The notes: generated from the letters alone by a model not told the origin. Shown: positions 1 through 8,100, counted from the first letter of the stretch. The stretch: DNA of 64,000 bases from Bacillus piscicola (GCF_022458745.1 NZ_JAJJJF010000010.1:1-64000), one strand, 5' to 3'. A program made the numbers and translations.

Positions 1-324
1 TCAAGTTCCGACTCAGATGCCGATGCGGATTCTACCACGAGCTTTGATGACAACACGATAACCGCAGAAGCCGGAGGAAATACACTCAGAACAGGTAACA
101 ATATTGTGTACAACGTGAGTGACAGCAGTAGTGGAAGCTACACTGCAATTGCCATGGCGATCTCCACGTTAACAATGTTAGAGGCTTTAAGAGAGGATGG
201 CAATGCTGGCGACGTGGATGCGCTTGTCTCTAGACTCGTTAATGTACTGGATATATTGTCACAACAAAATAATAATCGAAGTGATGAACTGTTAGACGCT
301 ATTAACTCCCTTAGAGAAGAATAA
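1..324 (+). CDS. Acidic Ser/Asp-rich protein of unknown function (5' end missing)
   Basis: The frame is open from the first base of the window to the TAA at 322-324, so the start lies upstream. The 107 visible residues fall into three parts: a Ser/Asp/Ala-rich stretch (SSSDSDADADS), a short region around ITAEAGGNT, and a C-terminal half that looks helical and leucine-rich (VDALVSRLVNVLDILSQ). A GTG at 106 is in frame but has no Shine-Dalgarno sequence before it, so it is probably internal. There are no Cys and no membrane segment in the visible part. The next gene follows after 18 bp and is probably co-transcribed. The family is not recognised; a surface, spore-coat or structural role is only a guess from composition. 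Confidence 0.6.
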   Translation, partial: SSSDSDADADSTTSFDDNTITAEAGGNTLRTGNNIVYNVSDSSSGSYTAIAMAISTLTMLEALREDGNAGDVDALVSRLVNVLDILSQQNNNRSDELLDAINSLREE

Positions 325-342
325 AAAAATGGAGGAGATTGT

Positions 343-687
343 ATGCCGAAAAAGAACGTTTCGAGATGTTCAATACCTGTAAAACGACATGAAAAAAAGG
401 CATTTGTTAAAATAACCAATAACAATGCCAACGAAGAAAAGCGAATATTATCAATAGCAGCCTATGATAAAAATGACGAAGATCAAAAGCACATCCCCAT
501 CTTTGTAGATCAGAAACGTGCCGAGACAATTACTTTAAAACCTGCAGAAGCAAAAGTTTGTGAAATTGATGTAACCAACGTAGCTAAAAAAGTAGTTTTC
601 GAATGTACGCAAACAGGCGGCGGTTCAGGATTATCCGTCTCCTCTCGAAGCAGTGGACCGATTCATTCCGAAATTGGAATCAAATAA
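343..687 (+). CDS. Small protein of unknown function
   Basis: This 114-residue protein starts at ATG 343, six bases after a GGAGGAG ribosome binding site (331-337). It is basic at the N-terminus (MPKKNVSRC), hydrophilic throughout, has three Cys (in SRCS, KVCE and FECT) and ends in a Gly/Ser-rich tail. No signal peptide or membrane segment is visible. Alternating hydrophobic residues (ETITLKPAEAKVCEIDV, KKVVFEC) suggest a beta-rich fold. It lies 18 bp after the acidic gene and is followed by a strong terminator, so the two probably form the end of one transcription unit. The family is not recognised. Confidence 0.65.
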   Translation: MPKKNVSRCSIPVKRHEKKAFVKITNNNANEEKRILSIAAYDKNDEDQKHIPIFVDQKRAETITLKPAEAKVCEIDVTNVAKKVVFECTQTGGGSGLSVSSRSSGPIHSEIGIK

Positions 688-716
688 TAGAGAAAACCCT
701 CGTTTGTTCAAAAGTG

Positions 717-752
717 GCCAGGCAGAAACAACGGTTTCTGCCTGGCTTCTTG
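717..752 (+). terminator. Rho-independent terminator
   Basis: A perfect 13-bp inverted repeat (717-729 and 734-746) with a four-base AACG loop is followed by TTCTTGT. It closes the two-gene unit ending at 687. Confidence 0.85.
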
Positions 753-934
753 TCGTAGCAGACAATCACATTGGAGAGGAATGAAGAGGAAATATAAAAG
801 AAATCCACCTCATGTTATGTTATAGTTTGGAGAACAAACTTCCTAAAAACAGCAGCCTAATTATTACCGACAGAGGAGATGTCGACACTTTATTCTTGAT
901 ATACATTTACTTAGGTTTAGAAAGGTTATGACAT

Positions 935-1672
935 ATGATCGGTGAACTAATATTTGTAGTAGCAATTTTGTTTATAGGCAGTTTTCTGCAAGGAGCAAGC
1001 GGATTTGGCTTCGGACTGTTTTCAATGAGCTTCCTCCCCTTCGTGTTTACCTTAAAAGACAGTACGTTGATCGTCGTTTCGCTCGCACTGGTAACGTCCA
1101 CTACCATTTTAATCAAGGTGTATAAGCACCTTGATTACAAACGGCTGCTTCTGCTCTTAAGCGCAGCAATTGTCGGCCGCGTGGGTGCTTTTTTTGTGCT
1201 TCACACTTACGGAGAATTGGAAATCATGAAAAAAGTTCTCGGAGTCGTACTCATTGCGATGGTAGGGTACATTCTGCTATCAAAGAATCAAAAACAGACA
1301 GATGAGCGGGCTGAGAAAGCGGTCTTGCCAATTATCATGGGACTTCTTGGCGGTTTTATCGGCGGCATTTTTATGACAGGAGGACCTTTTTTCGTTTTCT
1401 ACTTGTTAGTCGCGTGTCGAGATAAATATTCATACACCGCCAACCTCCAGGCAGCTTTCTTTCTCACCGGCCTTGTTACCCTGATTCTACACGGTATAGG
1501 CGGAGACTTGAAAAGCGAGTTTATCCTTTATATCCTTGCCGGCATCGCCAGTGTCATCATTGGATCGCGGCTGGGAATGAAATGGTTTGACCGCCTGTCG
1601 CAGGATAAGATCAAAAAAATTGCCAGCGGACTCGTAGCCGCAGCAGGTCTTAACTTAATATTTTTCACGTAG
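935..1672 (+). CDS. TauE/SafE-family membrane exporter (sulfite/organosulfonate type)
   Basis: This 245-residue, very hydrophobic protein has about seven or eight membrane segments. It carries the family's N-terminal signature (GSFLQGASGFGFGLFS, residues 15-30) and its second-half Gly-rich repeat (LLGGFIGGIFMTGGPF). The family (DUF81/TauE/SafE) exports sulfite, sulfoacetate or related anions in characterised cases, but most members have unknown substrates. The start at ATG 935 has a weak AAAGG site about nine bases upstream. It stands alone, with a terminator directly behind it. A link to the possible sulfolactate operon 55 kb away is inference only. Confidence 0.85.
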   Translation: MIGELIFVVAILFIGSFLQGASGFGFGLFSMSFLPFVFTLKDSTLIVVSLALVTSTTILIKVYKHLDYKRLLLLLSAAIVGRVGAFFVLHTYGELEIMKKVLGVVLIAMVGYILLSKNQKQTDERAEKAVLPIIMGLLGGFIGGIFMTGGPFFVFYLLVACRDKYSYTANLQAAFFLTGLVTLILHGIGGDLKSEFILYILAGIASVIIGSRLGMKWFDRLSQDKIKKIASGLVAAAGLNLIFFT

Positions 1673-1680
1673 AACATAGG

Positions 1681-1715
1681 AAGAGCCAACCCCCGTGCGG
1701 ATTGGCTCTTTTTGT
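1681..1715 (+). terminator. Rho-independent terminator
   Basis: A 9-bp inverted repeat AAGAGCCAA (1681-1689) and TTGGCTCTT (1702-1710), with a 12-base loop, is followed by TTTG. It lies just behind the TauE-type gene. Confidence 0.8.
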
Positions 1716-1746
1716 ATGTTATCATACTGTACATTTTTTAAATATT

Positions 1747-1770
1747 AGTGTACTATGTGCGTAGTTCACT
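1747..1770. promoter_or_regulatory. Probable YtrA-type GntR operator
   Basis: AGTGTACTATG and CGTAGTTCACT form an inverted repeat around a TG centre, with 9 of 11 positions matching. It ends about 30 bp before the first gene of a permease/GntR/ATPase cassette. YtrA-family regulators bind AGTGTA-type palindromes in front of their own ABC operons, so autoregulation by the GntR protein at 2582-2962 is the natural reading. Confidence 0.6.
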
Positions 1771-1800
1771 AGTAATGTGGCATGTCTGGAGGTTGAGAAT

Positions 1801-2577
1801 ATGGGAAGTTGGTTTGCACTTGTTAGAAAAGAATTTTTACTTACACGGCTCATTTTTTTTGCGGCACTTGGGTTTATTTTTTTGGTATGGGTTTTTTCTT
1901 ACGTAATAGACAGTTTGAATACGATAGACGATGCTTTCACTTGGGAGGTGAATGCTCATAGGTTTGCCGGTCCGGCTATGTTGTCATTGATGACTGCTGG
2001 TGTGATACTACATATTCTTTATATGCCTGTTTATTTGATTATTAGCATGCAAAAGGAGGCAAATACGCTTCAGTGGTGGTTGCACTCGCCGCAGCCGATG
2101 TGGAAGCTGCTCACGGCTAAACTGACAAGTGGTTTATTTTGTATGATCTGTTCGCTATGTATTAATGCTGGTATTGTTCTGTTTGTAATGTTCCGTTCCT
2201 TAAGAGGAGAAATAGCTTCATTAGATTTACTGCCGCTTGCTGTGCGGGGAGGACTATTTGTTGTGGGCATGTCCGTGTATTTTTCCCTGTATATTCTGCT
2301 GTTTGTAGCGATTTATCTGACACTGCGCGGCCAGATCGGAAAGTGGTCATGGCTCGTTGTAATAGGGTTATTTATTCTCTTGAATGTCGCCAGTGAGCGA
2401 ATAGCTGGAAGCGGCTGGTTTCAAGCATTGACTCATTGGGGTGGATTTGCAATTTTTAAAGACTTCTCGTTTGGTTTTCCGGAAGCGTTTTTTGGAACCA
2501 TTGTTTTCCATGCCATATGGGGAGTCGTTCTCTTTTGGGTTTCGACGGTTCTTATTGAGAGAAGGGCTGAGGTGTAA
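1801..2577 (+). CDS. ABC transporter permease (YtrA-regulated cassette)
   Basis: This is a 258-residue integral membrane protein with about six hydrophobic segments. The start at ATG 1801 is chosen because GGAGG (1788-1792) lies eight bases before it; an upstream in-frame codon at 1777 has no such site. It is the first gene of a three-gene unit: the GntR regulator begins four bases after its stop and the ATPase follows. The arrangement matches small GntR(YtrA)-controlled exporters that respond to cell-envelope stress or antimicrobial peptides. The substrate cannot be read from the sequence. Permease sequences of this type are poorly conserved, so the call rests partly on context. Confidence 0.75.
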   Translation: MGSWFALVRKEFLLTRLIFFAALGFIFLVWVFSYVIDSLNTIDDAFTWEVNAHRFAGPAMLSLMTAGVILHILYMPVYLIISMQKEANTLQWWLHSPQPMWKLLTAKLTSGLFCMICSLCINAGIVLFVMFRSLRGEIASLDLLPLAVRGGLFVVGMSVYFSLYILLFVAIYLTLRGQIGKWSWLVVIGLFILLNVASERIAGSGWFQALTHWGGFAIFKDFSFGFPEAFFGTIVFHAIWGVVLFWVSTVLIERRAEV

Positions 2578-2581
2578 GTAG

Positions 2582-2962
2582 ATGGTAGATAATTTTGATG
2601 CGTCCAAGCCGATATATAAGCAAATTGCGGATCAATTTTACTGGAAGATCATCAGGGGAGACCTGCAGGCCGGAGATAAATTGCCATCCGTCCGTGATAC
2701 GGCAGTCGCGTTCCGTGTCAATCCGAATACGGTGTCCCGGACGTATAATGAAATGGAGCGGGCGAATGTCGTAGAGACAAAACGCGGGCTGGGAACATTT
2801 GTAACCGAGAAGCAGGACGTTCTGAATGATTTGAAAGGGAAGAAAATGCGACAACAGATCGAACAGTTTGTCACGGAGATGGAGGCAATGGGCTATACAG
2901 CTGCAGAAATGGTGAATGGGCTGAAGAATCATTTAGGGAAGGAACGTGGGGAAAATGATTGA
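2582..2962 (+). CDS. GntR-family transcriptional regulator, YtrA subfamily
   Basis: This 126-residue protein has a classic GntR winged helix in the first 75 residues (PIYKQIADQFYWKIIRGDLQ, LPSVRDTAVAFRVNPNTVSR, GLGTFV). It has only a short helical tail, which is the YtrA subfamily form. YtrA regulators sit inside ABC transporter operons and repress them until an inducer is present. The gene lies between the permease and the ATPase and overlaps the ATPase start. The inverted repeat at 1747-1770 is the likely binding site. Confidence 0.9.
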   Translation: MVDNFDASKPIYKQIADQFYWKIIRGDLQAGDKLPSVRDTAVAFRVNPNTVSRTYNEMERANVVETKRGLGTFVTEKQDVLNDLKGKKMRQQIEQFVTEMEAMGYTAAEMVNGLKNHLGKERGEND

Positions 2963-3647
2963 ACTCAATCAGGTAGGGAAGCGTTACTTGGCTAAAACGG
3001 CATTGCATGATATTACGCTGACTTTGCCGCAAGGTGGGATCACCGGTCTTATTGGTGAGAACGGGAGCGGCAAATCAACGCTTTTAAAGATACTGGCCGG
3101 CCTTGTGAAGCCTTCAACCGGGACGGTTTTCATTAATGAAAAGAAGACCGAACGGCAAATTGCTGCTGACGTCGCTTACCTATCTGAACTCGATACGTTT
3201 TATAGTTTTTATAAAGTGAAAGATATGGTAGATTTTCAAGCATCACAGTTTCCGGATTTTAGTCGAAAACGTGCGGATGATATGCTTACCTTTATGAAGC
3301 TTGATCCAAATAGCAAAATCAAAGTATTATCAAAGGGCAACCGTGGGCGGCTGAAAATAGTACTCGCACTTGCTCGTGAAGCTCCTGTTATTTTAATGGA
3401 TGAGCCGCTTTCCGGTCTTGACCCCATGGTACGGGACTCCATTGTAACAAGCTTAATTTCCTTTGTGGATGTTGAAAAACAGACCGTGTTAATCACGACA
3501 CATGAAGTAAATGAAATGGAGCCAATATTTGACCGTGTTGTAGCCATACGAGAAGGTCGTCTCCTTGGTATTGCCGATGCAGAGAAGATCCGTGGTGAAC
3601 AAGGAATGCGTGTGGTTGATTGGTTGAAAGAACAGTATCAATTATGA
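2955..3647 (+). CDS. ABC transporter ATP-binding protein
   Basis: This 230-residue ABC ATPase has Walker A GENGSGKST (residues 34-42), an altered signature LSKGN in place of LSGGQ, Walker B VILMDEP followed by LSGLDP, and a switch His in TTHE. ATG 2955 is preferred over an in-frame GTG at 2946 because the GTGGGG stretch can then act as ribosome binding site. It overlaps the end of the GntR gene by eight bases, so translation is probably coupled. With the permease at 1801 it forms a minimal exporter. The degenerate signature is common in this subfamily. Confidence 0.9.
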   Translation: MIELNQVGKRYLAKTALHDITLTLPQGGITGLIGENGSGKSTLLKILAGLVKPSTGTVFINEKKTERQIAADVAYLSELDTFYSFYKVKDMVDFQASQFPDFSRKRADDMLTFMKLDPNSKIKVLSKGNRGRLKIVLALAREAPVILMDEPLSGLDPMVRDSIVTSLISFVDVEKQTVLITTHEVNEMEPIFDRVVAIREGRLLGIADAEKIRGEQGMRVVDWLKEQYQL

Positions 3648-3659
3648 TGTTCGGTAAAG

Positions 3660-4075
3660 TAGCGTATGAGCGAAGTTAAGAAAGCGGAAAAAGTGATAAA
3701 TAACTACAGGGTAGTGGCTGCTTAAAAATTGACCAATTGAATAAAGCGAGAGCAAGGAATACGTATGGTGTCGTGAAAATTAAGCAATTTGAAAATAAAG
3801 GCACCATAGTGTTCGGATGACGTAGTGAAAACGACAACAGTGGAAAATAACGACGTTAAAAGTCGTGTATGATACCGTGAAAATCAAGGTAGCGAAAAAT
3901 AACAACGTCATCGAGTGTGTATGGCGTCACGAAAAACAGGAAGGCACAAAATTGCAGCGTCAATACCTTGGTATGATGTCGTGAAAATCCTAGGACAAGA
4001 AAAAAAGTCGTCATAGCACAGATTTGACGTTGTAAAAAGGACTGGAGTCAAAAATAGAGACGTCAAACCCATGTG
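3660..4075 (+). repeat. 52-bp phased hairpin repeat, array A (six clear units)
   Basis: This gene-free stretch of over 400 bp holds six units of a degenerate repeat. Using the ATG (or TTG in the last unit) of the motif TATGACGTCGTGAAAA as anchor, units sit at 3765, 3817, 3869, 3921, 3973 and 4024, with spacings 52, 52, 52, 52 and 51. Each unit contains GTATGRYGTCGTGAAAA, about 12 variable bases, then AAAATAACGACGTCAT. A more decayed copy may lie near 3666. No reading frame runs through it. The same repeat occurs at four other places in the window. Confidence 0.85.
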
Positions 4076-4125
4076 GGATACAATTCATCCGCGGATATTT
4101 TCATGTTTTTCCTCGCCACCTTATT

Positions 4126-4154
4126 ACATATCATCTCCGGTCGCGGGCATACTA
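4126..4154 (+). promoter_or_regulatory. Possible sigma-G/sigma-F promoter of tlp
   Basis: A CATACTA -10 element (4148-4154) lies 17 bases behind ACATA (4126-4130), a four-of-five match to the forespore -35 element. It is 29 bp before the tlp start. The same CATACTA occurs in front of ligD. Confidence 0.5.
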
Positions 4155-4182
4155 TGTATGACTTCTTAAGGAGGGATGCATA

Positions 4183-4419
4183 ATGGAAAAGCCGAAGCCG
4201 GATGACCGTTCCAATAATGTAGAGCGCATCGAGAATACGATTGGACACACGCTTCAGAACATGAATGAAGCGCGAGACTTTTTGAAGGCACATTCGGATG
4301 AGATGAGTGAAGAAGCAAAGCAGGAAATCAAGGAAAAGAATAAGCGGCGCGAGGAAAGCATTGAAGGGCTGCGTGAGGAAATAAAAGACGAAGCAGCACA
4401 TCAACAGCGTTACGAGTAA
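4183..4419 (+). CDS. tlp: Small acid-soluble spore protein, Tlp family
   Basis: This 78-residue, highly charged, helical protein has the Tlp hallmarks PDDRSNNVERI (residues 6-16) and KEKNKRREESIEGLREEIKDE in the second half. Tlp is a thioredoxin-like-named minor spore protein made in the forespore under sigma-G. The length is close to the family norm. ATG 4183 follows AAGGAGGG. It is a single gene between the repeat array and a bidirectional terminator. A forespore-type promoter is visible upstream. This is one of the stronger signs that the organism forms endospores. Confidence 0.9.
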   Translation: MEKPKPDDRSNNVERIENTIGHTLQNMNEARDFLKAHSDEMSEEAKQEIKEKNKRREESIEGLREEIKDEAAHQQRYE

Positions 4420-4432
4420 AATAAAAATAGGG

Positions 4433-4468
4433 CGGCAGACGTAAAAGCAAAGCGTCTGCCGTATTTTT
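4433..4468. terminator. Bidirectional terminator between tlp and the glycosylase gene
   Basis: A perfect 9-bp stem CGGCAGACG/CGTCTGCCG (4433-4441, 4453-4461) is flanked by TATTTTTAT on the plus strand and CCCTATTTTTATTTT on the minus strand. It serves convergent genes. Confidence 0.85.
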
Positions 4469-5111
4469 ATGGCGATTTGTCTTTTTTCTCGATGGCAAGG
4501 TAAGCTTTTAAACGGTCAAGGTGTTCATACATTGCGGTTTCTAGGCGGCGTCGGTATAGAATGGCGGCGGGATGATAAATGGGAAAGAGCGTGTATGTGT
4601 CTGCAGTAATTCGGTATGTGTTTTTATCCCAGTCATCCAGTTCGCGAATCGGCGAGGTAATAAACGATCCGGTCACTTCTTCCATACGAGGATTCTCACC
4701 GAGCAGGCGCCAATAAGCGATTCGCCCCATCGGTACGATGACTTTCGGTTCGGCATACGCAATTTCGGCATCTAAAATTGGTGCGTGGGCGGCGATTTCT
4801 TTTTGGTTCGGGGTGCGGTTATATTTGCGCTTTTCTTTTCCGCGCGGCTGTCCCCATTTGTACGGTCGACTTCGTACGGCGCTCGTTATAAAAATGTCTT
4901 CACGCGTTACGCCGAGGTGGTCGAGAAAATGATTAAACTCCTTACCGGCTCTGCCGCTGAACGGAATGCCATTTTCTATTTCAGTCTCACCCGGTGCTTC
5001 TCCGACGAACATGAGTATTGGATGGCGAGGACCCTTTCCGTACACAAACCCCTCGCAGGCATAAGGTTTTATCCGTTCTTTGCATCGTTCGATCAGTTGT
5101 TCAGGTAGCAT
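4467..5111 (-). CDS. Uracil-DNA glycosylase superfamily protein, family 4-like
   Basis: This 214-residue protein has motif A GEAPGETE (about residues 37-44), DIFITSAVRSRP in the place of the family 4 NAVKCRP strand, and the C-terminal loop FPIYHPAA. Such enzymes remove uracil or other damaged bases from DNA. Family 4 enzymes normally carry four Cys for a 4Fe-4S cluster. Here two N-terminal Cys remain (in ERCKE and YACEG), but the later two positions read Ser (VRSRP) and His (AAHAP), so the cluster is probably absent. It lies 47 bp downstream of ligD on the same strand, with AAAGGAG before the start, suggesting a shared repair operon. Activity is not proven. Confidence 0.75.
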   Translation of the reverse strand: MLPEQLIERCKERIKPYACEGFVYGKGPRHPILMFVGEAPGETEIENGIPFSGRAGKEFNHFLDHLGVTREDIFITSAVRSRPYKWGQPRGKEKRKYNRTPNQKEIAAHAPILDAEIAYAEPKVIVPMGRIAYWRLLGENPRMEEVTGSFITSPIRELDDWDKNTYRITADTYTLFPIYHPAAILYRRRLETAMYEHLDRLKAYLAIEKKDKSP

Positions 5112-5158
5112 CGTGTGTCATCTCCTTTCTGGACTGCGACAATGGGATTCGAGAGTCT

Positions 5159-6973
5159 TTACATTAAAGCGCGGAGTAGCTCGTGGATGGGCTGTTCTTT
5201 TTTCGCATTCTCCATTTCCTGGAAGGGACATCCTTTTTCCATGAGCCGGTCGAGCACTTTTTCCATCGTAAAAGCTGTGCGATCTAGCTTTGGAGACACT
5301 TCTTCCCAGAAAAGGGGACAAGCAATGAGCGGGTCTTCTTTGCCTCGCAGCGAGTATGGAGCAATGATGGTTTTTCCCTCTCTATGCTGTGGGATGTCAA
5401 GGTATAGCTTGCGGCCGCGGTTCTTTTTCAGACGTTCTTGTGTAAATAAGTCAGGATGTTTTTCAGTCAAAAAGGTACCAAACGTTTCTGTAATCTTATT
5501 TGTCTCCGTCCACGTAAACGTATTTTCAGGAAGGGGAATGTATACTTGCAGTCCTTTATTCCCGGAAAACTTGACGAATGAAACAATCCCAAAAGAGTCG
5601 CACAGTTCTTTCAGAAGTAAGGCGCCTTTTATGGCCAATTTAAAATAGTCAGTGCCAGGCGGGTCGAGGTCAAACACGATTTCATCGACGTGATCGCTCT
5701 CGAGGCGCTGAAAGGGGACATGCCATTCGAGCGCCAACTGGTTCGCAAGCCATAACAATGTCTTTATATTATTACAGACGATGTAGTCATTGTCGTCAAG
5801 TATTGCCGTCTCCACATAATCCGGTGCGTAATCTGGACAGTCTTTTTGAAAAAAACCTTTATCAAAAAGGCCGTGCGGATAACGAATAACAGTGAGTGGT
5901 CGTGCTTTTAAAAAGGGTAGTATATAGGGAGCGGCACGGCGGACATAACCGAGGAAGTATACTTTCCGGATAGTTCGTCCGGGCCACAGGGCTTTATCCG
6001 GATTTGTTACCTCCACGTCCTCAGGAAAACGGAGATCGGAAAGTGCTAAGTTCTCCGCTGTACAGAAGGTCACAGGAGTATCAAAGCGAAACTGCGAAAA
6101 ACGGGGTTCTCGCAGTTCAGTTTTTTTCCGTGTCGTGTAAGCTGCTTCTACCACAATCGATGGCGCTATTTCATACACCTTTTTCTTTTCATTCCAAATC
6201 CCATTCTTTTTGATTGTCGCGATGAGTGCATTTTTCTCTTCATCCAGAAACCCGTGGGAGCATTTGCCGGCGGGCACTATTGTGTTTTCCTCCCAGACGG
6301 CAAGGTAGAAGTAATCATTGGCAGGGTCATAGGCGGTGATGAAAAACTCACTTACAAATGGGGTCTTATATTTTAACCACTGGTCTGTACGTCCTTCCTT
6401 GTAGGAAGATCGTTTGTTTTTTACTACAATCCCTTCCCCGCAGCAGATTCGGTTTTCTTCAAGAGCGGATGACATATCTTTGAAAGACGGAATGCCTTGG
6501 AGCCGCGCTTCAGCGTGGGGGTCTGGTAAAAGGGGAAGATCTGCTTTATTCAATAAATCTTCCAGTTTGTTCTGACGGGTGCTCCAGGGATGTGGACGCA
6601 GGTCAGCATCATCCAGCTGTAAAATATCAAAAGCAAGAAACACAGCGGGCTTTGCCTTCATTTCCTGTTGTATCGTGCGGCTGGTACGTAGCAGAGCACG
6701 CCGCTGCAATGCGTAAAAATCAGCACGCCCGTGGTTGACAAGTACAGCGAGTTCCCCGTCCAGTGCGAACGGTGGCCGGTTAGAAAAAGTGTCTTGCGCT
6801 GTGGCAACAATCTCTGGAAAGCGGTTTTCTAAAGAATGGCCGCTTTTACTGAGAAGTGCAGCACGTTCACCGTCCCAAACAAATTTAGCGCGATAGCCGT
6901 CGTATTTCATTTCATAGACCCAGTATTTGCCACTAGGCAGTTCGGTAATGCGTGTCGGCTTCATCCATTTCAT
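5159..6973 (-). CDS. ligD: Bifunctional NHEJ DNA ligase/polymerase LigD
   Basis: This 604-residue protein has the Bacillus LigD layout. An ATP-dependent ligase comes first (adenylation motif EMKYDGYR, Lys 23; C-terminal OB region to about residue 290). An archaeo-eukaryotic-primase-type polymerase follows (from about residue 300, catalytic pair in FDLDPPG). There is no separate nuclease domain, as in B. subtilis YkoU (about 610 residues). It joins blunt or processed double-strand breaks together with Ku, whose gene lies divergently 120 bp away. A sigma-G-like promoter (7007-7036) points at this gene, fitting repair of germinating spores. AGGAGGAAGAAGGGA lies before the chosen ATG, although the spacing is long. 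Confidence 0.93.
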   Translation of the reverse strand: MKWMKPTRITELPSGKYWVYEMKYDGYRAKFVWDGERAALLSKSGHSLENRFPEIVATAQDTFSNRPPFALDGELAVLVNHGRADFYALQRRALLRTSRTIQQEMKAKPAVFLAFDILQLDDADLRPHPWSTRQNKLEDLLNKADLPLLPDPHAEARLQGIPSFKDMSSALEENRICCGEGIVVKNKRSSYKEGRTDQWLKYKTPFVSEFFITAYDPANDYFYLAVWEENTIVPAGKCSHGFLDEEKNALIATIKKNGIWNEKKKVYEIAPSIVVEAAYTTRKKTELREPRFSQFRFDTPVTFCTAENLALSDLRFPEDVEVTNPDKALWPGRTIRKVYFLGYVRRAAPYILPFLKARPLTVIRYPHGLFDKGFFQKDCPDYAPDYVETAILDDNDYIVCNNIKTLLWLANQLALEWHVPFQRLESDHVDEIVFDLDPPGTDYFKLAIKGALLLKELCDSFGIVSFVKFSGNKGLQVYIPLPENTFTWTETNKITETFGTFLTEKHPDLFTQERLKKNRGRKLYLDIPQHREGKTIIAPYSLRGKEDPLIACPLFWEEVSPKLDRTAFTMEKVLDRLMEKGCPFQEMENAKKEQPIHELLRALM

Positions 6974-7006
6974 TTTTGTCGGTCCCTTCTTCCTCCTGCT
7001 AACAAA

Positions 7007-7036
7007 TAGTATGAATGAGCTTCCTTGTTATCATGC
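7007..7036 (-). promoter_or_regulatory. Sigma-G-like promoter of ligD
   Basis: On the minus strand GCATG (7036-7032) is followed after 18 bases by CATACTA (7013-7007), fitting the forespore consensus GHATR-N17/18-CATNNTA. It is 34 bp before ligD. In B. subtilis the ligD/ku genes are known to be expressed in the forespore. Confidence 0.65.
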
Positions 7037-7096
7037 AAAATAAGAATAAAAGCTTCGACCTGTTCTCTCTACACACAATAAAAGGAGTGTTTAATC

Positions 7097-7936
7097 GTGC
7101 ATACGATGTGGAAAGGAAGCATTCAGTTTGGCCTCGTCAGCATCCCGATCAAAATGCATGCAGCGACAGAGGACAAAGACGTCTCATTTCGATCGCTCCA
7201 TCAGAAATGCCACACCCCAATTAAATATGAAAAAATTTGTCCCGTTTGTGAAGAAGAAGTAGCCAAAGAGGATCTCGTGAAAGGGTACGAAACAACGAGT
7301 GGGAATTTTATTATCGTAACGGATGAGGAACTGGCCTCATTGAAAAAGGAAGCGGAGGATAAAGCAGTCGAGATACTCGATTTTATTAACATCGATGAAA
7401 TTGATCCAATTTATTTTAATCGCAGTTATTACCTTGGTCCCAATGAAGGCGGGTCACGTGCCTATGCACTTCTGCGTCAGGCCCTTGCCGATTCACGGAA
7501 AGTCGGTATCGCCAAAATAATGATTCGCTCGAAAGAACAGCTGGCTGTGGTACGGGTGTATGAGGACACGCTTTTAATGGAGACGCTTCATTATCCGGAC
7601 GAGATTCGCTCTGCTGCAGACGTCCCGAACGTACCAGCAACAGAAAAAATCGTCGCAAAGGAACTGGAAACCGCTAAAATGCTTATTGACCAGCTTACAA
7701 CCGAGTTTAAGCCAGCTCAATATGAAGATGAATATCGTCAGAAGCTTATGGATTTAATTAAAGCAAAAGAAAAAGGTGAAGAAGTAGTCTCGGCTAAAAC
7801 AGCACCGAAGAAAGACAATGTTACGGACTTAATGGAGGCATTGCAGGCATCTGTTGAGAAAAATAAGAAAAAAACTGGAAAAACCGCTGCAACAAAAAAA
7901 CGTACCAGCCCTGCCAAGAAAAAGGCCACCTCTTAA
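7097..7936 (+). CDS. ku: Non-homologous end joining protein Ku
   Basis: This 279-residue bacterial Ku homologue begins MHTMWKGSIQFGLVSIPIK, the family's conserved start, and has CPVCEEEV near residue 50. It ends in a Lys/Thr-rich basic tail typical of Bacillus Ku. It binds DNA ends as a homodimer and recruits LigD. GTG 7097 is taken as the start: AAAGGAGTG lies seven bases upstream and the resulting N-terminus aligns with known Ku proteins. The gene is divergent from ligD. No clear forespore promoter was found on this strand. Confidence 0.95.
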   Translation: MHTMWKGSIQFGLVSIPIKMHAATEDKDVSFRSLHQKCHTPIKYEKICPVCEEEVAKEDLVKGYETTSGNFIIVTDEELASLKKEAEDKAVEILDFINIDEIDPIYFNRSYYLGPNEGGSRAYALLRQALADSRKVGIAKIMIRSKEQLAVVRVYEDTLLMETLHYPDEIRSAADVPNVPATEKIVAKELETAKMLIDQLTTEFKPAQYEDEYRQKLMDLIKAKEKGEEVVSAKTAPKKDNVTDLMEALQASVEKNKKKTGKTAATKKRTSPAKKKATS

Positions 7937-8019
7937 TAAAACGTCCTATTTTCTATATTCACTATCTTTACGGGGGAATAGGCTTTTAGTCTTATTCTTA
8001 AAAAAATGCCAAATTAGAT

Positions 8020-8045
8020 GTTTCAACTTCTCCAAAAAAGTCTAT
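8020..8045 (+). promoter_or_regulatory. Possible sigma-B promoter of gsiB
   Basis: GTTTCA (8020-8025), 14 bases, then GTCTAT (8040-8045) resembles the sigma-B consensus GTTTAA-N12-15-GGGTAT (five and four of six). GsiB genes are standard sigma-B targets, which supports the site. Confidence 0.5.
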
Positions 8046-8100
8046 AAAGAACCATGCAACATCAAAAACCATTTCATATTTTTGAAAGGAGATGGGAAAC

